64,000 nt of DNA from Mucilaginibacter sp. GTDB lineage: Bacteria; Bacteroidota; Bacteroidia; Sphingobacteriales; Sphingobacteriaceae. A program made the translations under genes and the position numbers. Below are positions 48,109-57,803 of the stretch, piece after piece. The notes beneath the pieces were generated by a model. The model did no database searches, was not told the origin of the DNA, and saw only the letters and a list, made by a program, of their open reading frames with translations. Position 1 is the stretch's first letter, and each line of letters starts with the position of its first letter. The stretch lies in the NCBI GenBank assembly GCA_025352225.1, contig JANXTT010000043.1:1-64000 (forward strand). The letters are read 5' to 3'.

Positions 48109-48463
48109 GTAACTGATGTTCTATTTTTTCTAATAGCTGAAAAATATCAAAAGGTTTGGATACAAAATCATTGGCTCCGGCTTCTTTTACCGATTGTGAT
48201 AAATAAGGAGTAGCCGAAATCATAATCACCGGTATTTTATTGGTTTCTACATTAGCTTTAATTTCTCTGCAAATTTCCCGGCCATCCATACCAGAGAGCA
48301 TAATGTCTAAAAGTATAATATCTGGGACATATTCGTATATTTTATTAAACACTTCTTCACCTTTTGGTGTAGTATCTACATCATACCCCGAATATTTTAA
48401 CAGCTCAACTAACGCATCTAAAATATAAGGGTCATCATCAACAGCAAGGACTTTTTTTAACAT
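48095..48463 (-). CDS. stand-alone receiver-domain response regulator
   Basis: CheY-like protein of 122 residues: acidic pocket VDDDPY, phospho-acceptor Asp in DIILLDIMLSGMDG, Thr/Ser in MISATPY and Lys in FVSKPFD. It has no output domain and must act by protein contact. No kinase is adjacent. The last 14 bp overlap the 3' end of mqnA on the opposite strand. Confidence 0.9.
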   Translation of the reverse strand: MLKKVLAVDDDPYILDALVELLKYSGYDVDTTPKGEEVFNKIYEYVPDIILLDIMLSGMDGREICREIKANVETNKIPVIMISATPYLSQSVKEAGANDFVSKPFDIFQLLEKIEHQLLKAG

Positions 48464-48763
48464 TAGTATGGATATAATGCAAATAAATATTGTTTAAACA
48501 TGTTTTTAAATACGCCTATTTATTTATACTCCTTATTATAAATGTACAGCGATAACATAAACTTTAATATAATTAGGTTTATTAATGCTAATAATTCAAT
48601 ACTTATGCCATAGTTAATTACTTGTTAAAATTTTTTAAACATTTTGTTGTAAAATGTATTATCCTTTGTCAAAAGTTAAATTAATGCTAAAACATTTTTA
48701 TGTAATTGATTTTAATATAGTAAATCGTTATATATTGATACTTTAACCTTAAAGAATTTTAAA
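48464..48763. other. AT-rich divergent intergenic region, no gene seen
   Basis: 300 bp between the receiver gene and the SDR gene, more than three quarters A/T. It should hold both promoters, but I found no complete TTG-N20-TAnnTTTG match, RNA gene or repeat. Confidence 0.5.
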
Positions 48764-49567
48764 ATGAACCAAAAACTAAAAGATCAAATAGCATTGGTAA
48801 CAGGTGCCGATAGTGGCATAGGGAAAGGTGTAGCACTTGAACTGGCAAAAGAAGGAGCCCGGGTTGTGGTAAATTATCACCATAATAAGGTTGCCGCAGA
48901 TGAGGTTGTAACAGAGATTAAAGCTTTGGGAGGCGAAGCGATAGCTTTTCAGGCTGATGTAAGTAAAGAACCTGAAGTTTTAGCCATGTTTACCGAAACC
49001 ATTAAACAATATGGTACAATTGATATTTTGATTAATAACTCGGGTTTGCAAAAGGATTCCAAATTTGTAGACATGAGCCTTGCTGATTGGCAAATGGTTA
49101 TTGATATTAATTTAACCGGGCAGTTTTTATGCTCGCGCGAGGCCGCCAAAGAGTTTATACGCAGGGGAGTAGTTGATACCAAAAGCAGAGCTGCAGGTAA
49201 AATAATCTGTATGAGTAGCGTACACGAGGTTATACCATGGGGCGGGCATGTTAATTATGCTACCAGTAAAGGAGGGGTAATGATGTTAATGAAAAGCATG
49301 GCGCAAGAACTTGCACCTCATAAAATACGCGTAATGGGTATTGGGCCAGGTGCGATACAAACGCCTATCAATAAAGCAGCTTGGGAAACTCCTGAGGCAT
49401 TACAGAAGCTTTTAAAACTTGTACCCTATAACCGAATAGGTTTACCCGAAGATATAGGCAAATTAGCAACCTGGCTTGTTTCTGATGAAGCTGATTACAT
49501 TACAGGAACAACAACTTTCATTGATGGTGGGATGACATTGTATCCTGGTTTCGCTGATAATGGATAA
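48764..49567 (+). CDS. short-chain dehydrogenase (glucose 1-dehydrogenase-like)
   Basis: Classical SDR of 267 residues with TGADSGIGKGVA (nucleotide binding), NNSG, catalytic Ser in ICMSSVHEVIPW and YATSK (Tyr/Lys). The N-terminus NQKLKDQIALVTGADSG and the end DGGMTLYPGF are typical for glucose 1-dehydrogenase-like SDRs, but substrate cannot be set from sequence. It is monocistronic. Confidence 0.9.
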   Translation: MNQKLKDQIALVTGADSGIGKGVALELAKEGARVVVNYHHNKVAADEVVTEIKALGGEAIAFQADVSKEPEVLAMFTETIKQYGTIDILINNSGLQKDSKFVDMSLADWQMVIDINLTGQFLCSREAAKEFIRRGVVDTKSRAAGKIICMSSVHEVIPWGGHVNYATSKGGVMMLMKSMAQELAPHKIRVMGIGPGAIQTPINKAAWETPEALQKLLKLVPYNRIGLPEDIGKLATWLVSDEADYITGTTTFIDGGMTLYPGFADNG

Positions 49568-49692
49568 ATGTTGATATGAAAATTTTTAAAATTGACATAT
49601 TGTCAAAAATACACTATGTGAATTCTTTTAAATTAAAAATTTTAAAATTATTATGCTTTTGTTATGAATATTTCATAAAAATTCAAATTTTG

Positions 49693-49723
49693 TTGCCAGT
49701 ATATTAATATATATCTAAATTTG
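49693..49723 (+). promoter_or_regulatory. promoter of the 171-residue secreted protein gene
   Basis: TTG (49693-49695), 20-bp spacer, TAAATTTG (49716-49723): full match to the Bacteroidota consensus, 23 bp ahead of the ATG. Confidence 0.75.
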
Positions 49724-49746
49724 TTGCATAATTTAATTTTATCAAC

Positions 49747-50262
49747 ATGAAAAAGACATTAATCGCAGCCATATTAGTTTCAGGTTTATCAGTTAGTGTA
49801 GTATTTGCAGCAGGTGGCGGCAAAAAAAGCAAAACAAACACTACAACTTCAGTTTCATATACAGTATTAAATCAGTTTGCCTATGATTTTAAAGACGCCA
49901 AATATGTAATATGGACAGTTAATAAAAATTGCCAGAAAGCTGACTTTACATTAAATGGTCAAAAAATGACAGCTTTTTATTCTTTATCCGGCGAATACAT
50001 TGGTGTTACACATATTATTGCTTTTGAAAAATTGCCTATAGCAGCTCAAAAACAAATTACTGTTGAATATAAAGATTATAAAGTTGGAGATGTAATAGAA
50101 TTGCAACCCAATCAATCTGAACAGAGTTCGGGTTATTTTTCTACTGCAACCTATTCTGACGGTAGTAAAGTTGATTTTGTTGACTTAAAAAATGACAAAG
50201 AAGAGCTTTTATTAAAAGTAACAAATGATTCAGAGGTGTCTTTCTTTAAACAAGTTAAATAA
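49747..50262 (+). CDS. hypothetical secreted protein, 171 residues
   Basis: Sec signal peptide (1-21, ending VFA) followed by a Gly/Lys/Thr-rich linker and a beta-rich domain with repeated Tyr and Phe. FKDAKYVIWTVNKNCQKADF recalls the PepSY-like/BLIP-type small periplasmic folds found in Sphingobacteriaceae, but I cannot name the family. It has a strong promoter and its own terminator, so it is a monocistronic, probably well expressed gene. Confidence 0.7.
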   Translation: MKKTLIAAILVSGLSVSVVFAAGGGKKSKTNTTTSVSYTVLNQFAYDFKDAKYVIWTVNKNCQKADFTLNGQKMTAFYSLSGEYIGVTHIIAFEKLPIAAQKQITVEYKDYKVGDVIELQPNQSEQSSGYFSTATYSDGSKVDFVDLKNDKEELLLKVTNDSEVSFFKQVK

Positions 50263-50320
50263 TTTTATATTAAACGTTGTCTTCTGAAAAGATTGACCTA
50301 TTTGGAGGCAATTATTATTA

Positions 50321-50358
50321 AAAAGTCGAACATCCCCTAAAGGTGTTTGACTTTTTTT
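50321..50358 (+). terminator. intrinsic terminator after the secreted protein gene
   Basis: AAAGTCGAACA pairs with TGTTTGACTTT (one G-U) around a CCCCTAAAGG-type loop, followed by seven T. Confidence 0.85.
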
Positions 50359-50394
50359 GTTATAAGCATTTTTTTTTCCAGAAACTTTTTAACG

Positions 50395-50545
50395 CCCAAC
50401 TCGGAACCCGCAACTTGATTAGTCGCTCATGGCCGCGGGGGCCTAGTTCTTTTTGTCTTGGCCACAAAAGAACCAAAAGGCAAGTAGGCAGAGAGGCTTC
50501 TTGGCCGCACATGGCCTTTACGCACAAAGATGCGAACAAATAAAA
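50395..50545. repeat. GC-rich intergenic repeat-like element
   Basis: Contains GGCC-N5-GGCC (50431-50443 region), an 8-bp inverted pair GTTCTTTT (50446-50453)/AAAAGAAC (50466-50473) around GTCTTGGCCAC, and several CTTGG/CCAAG-like words. It is much richer in G+C than its flanks. This TTTTTGTCTTGG-ACAAAAG-ACCAAAAGGCAAG style matches intergenic repeats that I associate with Sphingobacteriaceae genomes. A 72-codon reverse-strand frame across it is read as a by-product. Confidence 0.55.
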
Positions 50546-50597
50546 CCCATTTAATAGTACTTTACCATTTTTGTACACAAACTACAGGCAACCTGAG

Positions 50598-50760
50598 TCA
50601 AAACGCTTCTTTATACTTGGGGTATCTATCATATAACTCGGTTTTCTTATTATCGAGCCAAGAATTCATTTCCACTTTTTCCAAAAACTTTTTATAAGCT
50701 TGCTACCATCTTTTTCTGCTATAAGAATCAAAGGAATAGTGTGTAGCAAATTGCACAACT
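50598..50760 (-). pseudogene. decayed C-terminal coding fragment
   Basis: One reverse frame reads VVQFATHYSFDSYSRKRW, a stop, then QAYKKFLEKVEMNSW and DNKKTELYDRYPKYKEAF before a final stop at 50598-50600. Amino-acid composition is convincingly protein-like on both sides of the internal TAG (near 50704). It has no start and no match I can name. It is best explained as a gene remnant beside the repeat element. Confidence 0.4.
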
Positions 50761-51003
50761 TAATAGATGCCTCATTAGTATTTTCCTAAGTATGAGTTCT
50801 TATTTCTATAAATGCACTATAAATACGTACAATAAAAAGTCTTTTTCCATTATCAAGGTTTTAGGCGGTTCTTTTAAATTGGAGTCATCAAATGCAGAGT
50901 TGACAGGGAGTATCTCTAACAACAGGTACTTTACTATCTCTCCATTTTGTTTACTGTTGTGTAAACTTATTTCAAGACAAGACACTTTTAATTAAAGCGT
51001 CTT

Positions 51004-54000
51004 TTATTTTTTCACAATTAACCGTAAAACATCAATAAAAAGTTCAAGATTTATTGGTTTTGTAATGTAATCGTTCATTCCGGCTTTCATGCAAGCGTCC
51101 CTATCTTCCGTTAATGCATTTGCTGTCATGGCAATTATTGCTGGTTGATATACATGATTTTTTCTGATATAACGCGTGGCTTCAAGTCCGTCCATTTCGG
51201 GCATTTGTATATCCATCAATACCACATGATAGGCTTTTTGTTCTAGCATATCTACCGCCTCTCTTCCGTTATTAGCTAAGGCTGGTTTATAACCAAGTTT
51301 AGTTAATATTCTCATTGCAAGTTTTTGATTGATTAGGTTATCTTCAACTAAAAGAATGTCTAATGGGTATTGCAGCGCAAAGGTTTCCGAAAGCAAAGGT
51401 TGTTTTTTTTCTAGTTGCTTATCATTTTGCAACTGATGTTTAAGCTCCGTTTGTACCAGATTGAATAATAATTGTTGTTTAACAGGTTTTGTTAATACCG
51501 AATTAAATAAGTGTGGATATTTAGACCGGGTTTCATCGCCAATAGAGCTTAATAGAATAATTGGGATATATGGAATCTTTTCTTTTATAGCCTTCGCTAA
51601 CTCAATCCCATCCATTTCGGGCATTTGCATATCTGTAATTATCAACTGGAATTGCGTACCGGTTGAAATAATTTCTAAAGCTTGTTTGCCTGACGATGCC
51701 AAAACGGGAGTTAATTTCCACAATTCTAACTGTGATTTGAGAATAGACAGGTTAGTTACATTGTCATCAATTACCAATACTTTTTTTCCCTCGTTTCCAT
51801 TGATATTAAAATTCGCATATTGCCTTTTGGAATCCTTGCCAAATTTGCTTGTAATTGTAAAGCTAAATGTAGACCCTTTACCCACAATACTATTTACAAT
51901 AATGTTACCTCCCATAAGCTTAATAAGTCGTTGGCTAATTACTAAACCCAAGCCTGTGCCCCCGTATTTACGTGTTGTAGAAGAATCTACCTGCGAAAAA
52001 GCTTGAAACAACCGTGGGAGTTTTTCTTTTGGTATACCCATGCCCGTATCATTAACATCAAAACGTAATTCAATGTTTTCTTTATCAGCTTTTGCAACAC
52101 TTACTTTAACAAATACCTCACCTTTATGTGTAAACTTTAAGGCATTACTTACTAAATTGATCAGTATTTGCCTTAAGCGCATACTATCATTAATGATTTG
52201 AGCCGGAACCAAGTGGTCAATCTGGTAAACCAGATCTAAACCCTGAGCTGCGGCTTTGCCGGCAAATAAATCCATTATCTGCTCTATACATTGACGAAGA
52301 TCAAAATCATGGTGCTCAAGCTCCATGTTACCCGATTCAATTTTAGAGAAATCCAAAATATCATTTATAACAGTAAGTAACGCATCTCCACTTGTTCTAA
52401 TAACATCAACATATTCTTGTTGTTCATCATTTAATGATGTTTCTTCAAGTAAAGAAGTCATTCCGATAACCCCGTTCATAGGCGTTCTGATTTCATGGCT
52501 CATTGTTGCTAAAAAAATACTTTTAGCCTGGTTTGCTTTTTCGGCTTTTTCTCTTTCCTCCTGCAAAGCAATGTTTATATCTTTTAATTGTTCAGTTTGA
52601 ATTTGTAACTCTTTAGCCTGTTTTACAACTTCTTCGGTACGTTCAAATACCTGTTTCTCCAGTTCGGCTTTTTGAGTACTGATTGTATTGACACGATAAT
52701 TATAAAACCACAAGATGCCAAAAATTACCATCAAAACAACAAATATTCTGAACCACCATGTCATCCAGTATGGGGGTACGATAATGATTTTTATGCTTGT
52801 GCCGTTTTTATTCCATATCCCATCGTTATTAGTTGCTTTAACTTTAAAATCGTATTCACCAGGAGGGATATTTGTATATGATGCATTCCTTTTTGTTCCA
52901 ACATAAATCCAATCTTTATCAAAACCATCTAGTTTATAAGCATATTGATTGTCTTTAGTTCGGGAAAAGTTCAGAGCCACAAAGTCGAACGAAAATTCTG
53001 ACTGCTTATAAGAGAGTTCAATCTGAGTAGCTTCATTTATTACCTGATTTAACGGCGATTCTTTATCGGCAGGAATTATTGATTTGTTAAATAACTTAAA
53101 ATCTGTAATAAAAATAGTTGGTACTTGTTTATTAGTAGCTAGTTTCTGCGGGTTAAACATGTTAAATCCATTCAACCCGCCAAAAATCATTTCTCCATTT
53201 TTTAATCTAAATGCTGATCTGGATAAAAATTCATTATCATCAAACCCGTTATTAATATTGAAGTTTTTAAACAATTTAGTTGAGATATTGAATTTTGAAA
53301 TCCCACTATTCGTACTTAGCCATAAATAACCTTTTTTGTCTTCCAGTATGCTGTTAATGAAATTATTAGCCAATCCATTCTTTTCAGAGTAATGTGTAAA
53401 CGTATTATCGCTATTTAACAAATTTAAACCTGTTTGAGTACCTACCCATAGGTTGCCTATTTTATCTTCGTAAATATTTGATATAAAATTATCGCTTATG
53501 CTTTTCGAATCTTTAGGATCGTTTTCAAAAGTTTTATATATCCCCTTATCTTTGTTGATTTTTATTAAGCCGTAGAGGTTAGATCCCAGCCATAAGTTGT
53601 TTTTACTATCAATATAAAAACTGGTAATGCCAAAATCAGGAATATTTTTTCCTTCCCAGCGTAGGTGATAGAACTTATTTTGCTTTCTGTTAAACTTATA
53701 TACACCACTACTGAAAGAAGAAATGTAAAGCTCTCCCTTTTTATCTTCATTTATAAACCAAATATCCCGAATGGGGGCTTTGTAATTTGTGGCTGAATCT
53801 ATTCCTTCGTAAACCTCATATTTATTTTTATCTATGTCAACAGCAATCACACCTTGTTCAAAAGTGCCAATCCAAAGTTTTTTGTACTTATCTTCAAACA
53901 TAGAAGTAACAGTACCTATGGATGTTCCATTAGGCTGTACTCTATAATGTTCAAACGTTTTTGCTTGCTGATTGAATAAATCAAATCCGGCTCTTAAACC

Positions 54001-55179
54001 CACCCAAACACGGTTTTTAGAGTCTTGATAAATGCTGAATACTTCCCTGCTTCCTAAACCGGCAGGTATGCCAGGGTTATAAGATATACAAGGGAATTTT
54101 GAGGTAATAGATTCTTTAATTGAAAGTCCGGCTATACTACCCACCCATATATTGTCTTCATTGTCTGCGTAAATAGTATTAAGGCCATTATCTATTAACG
54201 AATCGTAATCAAACGGGGCATTTTGATAATTTGTGAAGGTGTTGTTTTTTTTATTAAATACACTTATACCATAGTTTGTGGCTACCCAAATCATACCATC
54301 CTTTGTTTCGCATATTTTAGGAACATAATCTCCTAACAAACTGTTCGGATCGTTTTTATTGTGGTAAAAGTGGATAAAGGATTTATTTTTTTTATTGAAC
54401 AAGTTTAGCCCACCAAATGCAGTACCTACCCAAATACTTCCTTCAGAATCAACAAAAATAGTTCTTATAACATCTGTGCTTAAACTATTAGGATTATTTG
54501 TATGGGCATAATGAGTAAATGCATTCCGGTATTTATTAATTACTGTGATGCCACAATCTGCACCGATCCATAAATTACCTTCCTTATCTTCTTTTATAGC
54601 TCTAATTACATTACATATAAGTTGGTTATAGCCCTTGTATACCGATTTGAACTTTTTTGTTTTGCGATCAAATATATTGAGTCCGCCATCTTCAGTGCCC
54701 ACATAAAAAACCGCTTTACTATCTTCAAAAAAACAGGTAACCCTATTAGAACTTAAGCTTTGATTATCTTTTGGGTTATGTTTATAAACCGTAAACGTAT
54801 CTTGTTTAGAATCGTATATATTTACGCCTCCATTATCTGTCCCTACATACAATGTGCCGTTTTTATCAATGTATGTAGTTATAATATTGCTATTACTAAG
54901 TGCTCCCTTTACTTTAGAGTTGCTTCTGTATACTTTAAAAGTATAGCCATCGTATTTATTTAAACCATCAGAAGTTCCAATCCACACAAAACCATTATTA
55001 TCCTTGACTATATTTCTGATATAACTTTGCGAAAGGCCATCTCTTGAAGTTTTTCTACTGAACTTAGTTGCGTCTTGTGAATATAAATTATTGATAAATG
55101 GTGAAAATACACCTATGAGGAATATAACAATTGAATGTTTTTGTAGCATGTAAAATCTTTTGTTATCAGATAAAAGCAC
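51004..55179 (-). CDS. hybrid histidine kinase with periplasmic propeller sensor (HTCS-like, no HTH)
   Basis: Protein of 1391 residues. Signal/anchor at the N-terminus, then two seven-bladed reg_prop propellers (about 40-700; repeated [17 protein letters not shown] and the like), a Y_Y_Y domain (about 730-810; [16 protein letters not shown]), a membrane helix (about 820-840), a coiled coil, HisKA with [11 protein letters not shown], HATPase with [17 protein letters not shown] and GGTGLGL, then two receiver domains (DMQMPEMDG and DIQMPEMDG, each with a downstream SKP/TKP-type Lys). Unlike classical polysaccharide hybrids it has no AraC output domain, so it must signal through another protein. 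It is divergent from the MNIO cluster. Confidence 0.93.
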   Translation of the reverse strand: MLLSDNKRFYMLQKHSIVIFLIGVFSPFINNLYSQDATKFSRKTSRDGLSQSYIRNIVKDNNGFVWIGTSDGLNKYDGYTFKVYRSNSKVKGALSNSNIITTYIDKNGTLYVGTDNGGVNIYDSKQDTFTVYKHNPKDNQSLSSNRVTCFFEDSKAVFYVGTEDGGLNIFDRKTKKFKSVYKGYNQLICNVIRAIKEDKEGNLWIGADCGITVINKYRNAFTHYAHTNNPNSLSTDVIRTIFVDSEGSIWVGTAFGGLNLFNKKNKSFIHFYHNKNDPNSLLGDYVPKICETKDGMIWVATNYGISVFNKKNNTFTNYQNAPFDYDSLIDNGLNTIYADNEDNIWVGSIAGLSIKESITSKFPCISYNPGIPAGLGSREVFSIYQDSKNRVWVGLRAGFDLFNQQAKTFEHYRVQPNGTSIGTVTSMFEDKYKKLWIGTFEQGVIAVDIDKNKYEVYEGIDSATNYKAPIRDIWFINEDKKGELYISSFSSGVYKFNRKQNKFYHLRWEGKNIPDFGITSFYIDSKNNLWLGSNLYGLIKINKDKGIYKTFENDPKDSKSISDNFISNIYEDKIGNLWVGTQTGLNLLNSDNTFTHYSEKNGLANNFINSILEDKKGYLWLSTNSGISKFNISTKLFKNFNINNGFDDNEFLSRSAFRLKNGEMIFGGLNGFNMFNPQKLATNKQVPTIFITDFKLFNKSIIPADKESPLNQVINEATQIELSYKQSEFSFDFVALNFSRTKDNQYAYKLDGFDKDWIYVGTKRNASYTNIPPGEYDFKVKATNNDGIWNKNGTSIKIIIVPPYWMTWWFRIFVVLMVIFGILWFYNYRVNTISTQKAELEKQVFERTEEVVKQAKELQIQTEQLKDINIALQEEREKAEKANQAKSIFLATMSHEIRTPMNGVIGMTSLLEETSLNDEQQEYVDVIRTSGDALLTVINDILDFSKIESGNMELEHHDFDLRQCIEQIMDLFAGKAAAQGLDLVYQIDHLVPAQIINDSMRLRQILINLVSNALKFTHKGEVFVKVSVAKADKENIELRFDVNDTGMGIPKEKLPRLFQAFSQVDSSTTRKYGGTGLGLVISQRLIKLMGGNIIVNSIVGKGSTFSFTITSKFGKDSKRQYANFNINGNEGKKVLVIDDNVTNLSILKSQLELWKLTPVLASSGKQALEIISTGTQFQLIITDMQMPEMDGIELAKAIKEKIPYIPIILLSSIGDETRSKYPHLFNSVLTKPVKQQLLFNLVQTELKHQLQNDKQLEKKQPLLSETFALQYPLDILLVEDNLINQKLAMRILTKLGYKPALANNGREAVDMLEQKAYHVVLMDIQMPEMDGLEATRYIRKNHVYQPAIIAMTANALTEDRDACMKAGMNDYITKPINLELFIDVLRLIVKK

Positions 55180-55771
55180 AACATTAGTATTTAAAACACC
55201 TTGAAAATGTGAGATATACTTGTTCTTATTAATTAAGTATGGTGTTTAGTTTTACGTAACTTTTGTATAAAAGTTTAATAAATATGGATTATGAAAGGCA
55301 TTCCAATATTTCTTTCGGGATATAGGAATATTAAAAGAAATGAATTGGAACTTGCGTGATACACCATAATACAAATCGTACGTCAACACAAATGATATGA
55401 ATCGTAATTATTATCCATTGATTGATTCGGAAGTAACGTTGAATTTTCATTGCCGGTAAATAACAATTCGAAATACAATAAAGCTGTTTTTTAGAGATAG
55501 CAATTAAAAGCCTTAATATAAGGCAATTATTTTAATTTTATAAAAAACATGATTTTATAACTAGCAGGTAATAGTGAGAGTTTAAAGCATCATATAATTG
55601 TTATCATTCTTAAAATTTACTTTTTATCAAAAGTATTATATACATTTAAGCTTTATTAAAACCAAGACTATCCTAATTACCTAGTATTATACAGAAGTTA
55701 ATTTAATTTCATAAATTAATATTTTAGTAAAAAGCAAGAAATAACATATTTAGATAATAAACCATATACCT
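55180..55771. other. 592-bp divergent intergenic region, no gene seen
   Basis: AT-rich, between the hybrid kinase and the ferritin-like gene. A stem of 5+8 bp (CCAAT-ATTTCTTT at 55303-55315 with AAAGAAAT-GA-ATTGG at 55334-55348) is the only clear structure. I found no full-consensus promoter and no intact reading frame of note. Regulatory sites for the MNIO operon would be expected here. Confidence 0.6.
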
Positions 55772-57157
55772 ATGTCACAAACAGCGTTTTTTAGTAAGAA
55801 CAGCGAGGTAACGCCTGATAATCTGGGCGCGGCCATTCAGCAGGCTATTGAAATTGAAATTTCAACCATCCCTATTTATCTCTATACCTATTATTCCATT
55901 AATCGTTCACCCGATCAGGATTCAATTAGCGGTTTTTTGGTACAACAATTACTGAAGCATGGAAAGTCGCTTACGGAGGCAAGCGCGATTGCTTTAGAAT
56001 TATCTGCCGAGATTATGGTTTACGCCAACAAGGCAGGTGCCTTGATTATGAGTGTCGCGATAGAAGAGATGTTGCATATGGCATTGTCTTCTAACTTAAA
56101 GCAAGCGCTTGCAGGGTTGCCGCAACTGGTTGGTAAATCACCTAGCGTGTGGCCAGCCTGCCTACCGGGGCACGAGCCTGTGTTTTGGATTAACAGAGCA
56201 AAGTTTTCGCTCGACCAGTTAATGACTTTTTTAAAAATAGAAAGTCCAGATCCGCTGCCTGACCCTAAACTACTTAAGGCGCCAATACCGTATAAAACAA
56301 TTGGTGAATTTTATGGAATGATAATTAATTGCATTGAAACAAATGATTTGCAATATAACACGCACTCGCCACAGTTAATACCTGGAAAAGGTTATTACGC
56401 CCAGAATAATATAGATACTATTTACTATGATAAACACCATAAACCTGTATACACTAACGCAGCCGACAGCGGAGACCTGGTATGTGTGTTCGATAGCGCA
56501 TCGGCAATACAGGCCATCACGTTTATTGTAGATCAGGGCGAAGGCAGTAAAGGCGCTCCGGGGCTCAATAAGGACGGTACAGTTGATTGCGGAGCCGTTG
56601 TTCCACCAGATTATGACGATCCTGAAAAGAAAGAGTTATCGCATTTTGAAAAGTTTGCGCAGATATATTGCACTTATAAAACCTTATCGGATAAATTTAA
56701 TCAGCTAGGTATCGGAGACATTGACATTAGTACATACTTTGTTATGGATGTGCCAACAAACCCCTCTACTGCTCAATATCCAAATCATATAAAACCCGTA
56801 TCCAACTTACTGAACGCTGTATATACATATATATTTGTTATGGTAGAAAATTGCTATTTAAAATCGGGAAGCACACAGTATGAGATTTTTATGTTTGGTA
56901 TTCACAAATCCATGATATTTATTCTCAATTCACTTTGTGGCGATATAATGAAACTCAAATATAAGGGCTCAGACAATGTAGAATATTTTGCAGCTCCAAC
57001 ATTTGAAGATTATCCCTTTGGTTTAGTGTCCAGCCCTAAATCACAATTAACAGACCTTTTTACTTTAGCCGTAACAGCATATCCAACCATACAATACCTT
57101 CAACAAAGAATATTGGACCTTCCGGATGTTCCATTGCAAATTGAGGGTAAATTTTAA
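55772..57157 (+). CDS. VioB-like ferritin-fold protein (iminophenyl-pyruvate dimer synthase-like domain)
   Basis: Protein of 461 residues without signal peptide. The N-terminal 200 residues form a ferritin-like four-helix bundle: AIEIEISTIPIYLYTYYSI (Glu27/Glu29) and SVAIEEMLHM (Glu98, Glu99, His102) supply the ExxH-type ligands of a non-haem di-iron site. This pattern is that of the ferritin-like domain in VioB/RebD-type enzymes, which are much longer. The C-terminal half (about 210-461) has no family I recognise. It is first in a four-gene cluster with a Cys-rich protein, a DUF692 enzyme and a DUF2063 protein. A second oxidative tailoring role is inferred from that context. Confidence 0.75.
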   Translation: MSQTAFFSKNSEVTPDNLGAAIQQAIEIEISTIPIYLYTYYSINRSPDQDSISGFLVQQLLKHGKSLTEASAIALELSAEIMVYANKAGALIMSVAIEEMLHMALSSNLKQALAGLPQLVGKSPSVWPACLPGHEPVFWINRAKFSLDQLMTFLKIESPDPLPDPKLLKAPIPYKTIGEFYGMIINCIETNDLQYNTHSPQLIPGKGYYAQNNIDTIYYDKHHKPVYTNAADSGDLVCVFDSASAIQAITFIVDQGEGSKGAPGLNKDGTVDCGAVVPPDYDDPEKKELSHFEKFAQIYCTYKTLSDKFNQLGIGDIDISTYFVMDVPTNPSTAQYPNHIKPVSNLLNAVYTYIFVMVENCYLKSGSTQYEIFMFGIHKSMIFILNSLCGDIMKLKYKGSDNVEYFAAPTFEDYPFGLVSSPKSQLTDLFTLAVTAYPTIQYLQQRILDLPDVPLQIEGKF

Positions 57158-57193
57158 AATAAATTTTAATTAAAAATATTAAACTGCAATATT

Positions 57194-57781
57194 ATGGCTA
57201 AGATAAATTATACGCCCAACGCATCACTTTGTGGTGGAAGTGGACCCGCACCAGCAGTTCCTGGCGCCGCTGCCAGCGTTAAACCCGCTATAGAACTTCA
57301 TGTTTGCATGGGCCTAAATGCCTGTAAGGGGCATGATCGTACCGGAACCAATAATTGCGCCGGCACTGGTTATTGTGCTACAGCAGAGCAACATAACTGC
57401 AAAACATTAAATAATTGCCGGGGGCAGGGTGGATGCGGGCTCTATGGGGATGCGCAAGAGCAAATGGTTCCGGGTGCAAACGACTGTGCATGGCAGGGTA
57501 GCTGCGCCGTACCCATACAAGCAGAACGTTTTAGTACATTAGGCGAAAATAAAGGCAAAAGTACATGGTTGCTGGCGCGTAAATTATTTGAAGAAAGAAT
57601 GGCAAAAGCGAATAGAAATGTAGGTTCTTCGCCTTTTCCATGTGGCCCACCTGAAAACTGGCTGACTACAGTGCTAGGCTCATATGATTCATGTGGAAAT
57701 AGCGGCGACAAGCGTTGTTCATTTGGTTTTAACAATCCGGATGTAAATGCTAAAGATCTTTGCGACGGAAAAGGGGACTAG
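57194..57781 (+). CDS. Cys-rich protein with five C-X5-C units, candidate MNIO substrate
   Basis: Protein of 195 residues with 14 cysteines and no signal peptide. C-X5-C spacing occurs five times: Cys38/44 (CMGLNAC), 55/61 (CAGTGYC), 69/75 (CKTLNNC), 75/81 (CRGQGGC) and 98/104 (CAWQGSC). Further cysteines are at 13, 150, 167, 175 and 190. The units are set in Gly/Asn-rich loops with motifs such as TNNCAG and GANDCAWQGSC that recall the Cys motifs of DUF2282/bufferin precursors. It lies 36 nt after the ferritin-like gene and 22 nt before the DUF692 gene. Cys to oxazolone/thioamide or thiooxazole chemistry by the MNIO enzyme is plausible but not shown. It could also be a metal-binding scaffold. 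Confidence 0.75.
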   Translation: MAKINYTPNASLCGGSGPAPAVPGAAASVKPAIELHVCMGLNACKGHDRTGTNNCAGTGYCATAEQHNCKTLNNCRGQGGCGLYGDAQEQMVPGANDCAWQGSCAVPIQAERFSTLGENKGKSTWLLARKLFEERMAKANRNVGSSPFPCGPPENWLTTVLGSYDSCGNSGDKRCSFGFNNPDVNAKDLCDGKGD

Positions 57782-57803
57782 TAGCATAAGCTTAAATAAA
57801 ACA

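Larger units (their letters stand above)
50263..51003. other. 741-bp intergenic region with terminator, repeat element and gene debris
   Basis: Contains the terminator at 50321-50358, a GC-rich repeat-like element at 50395-50545 and a decayed reverse-strand coding fragment at 50598-50760. From about 50780 to 50990 there is a further reverse-strand stretch with coding-like composition but no intact frame. No complete gene is supported. Confidence 0.6.

Noticed and set aside
50360-50578. 72-codon reverse frame over the GC-rich element as a gene
   Set aside because: Its sequence is dictated by the repeat-like element and inverted pairs; composition is unlike a protein family.
57747-57803. Upstream extension of the DUF692 gene start
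   Set aside because: It would overlap the Cys-rich gene and begins with sequence outside the family; ATG at 57804 gives the normal N-terminus.
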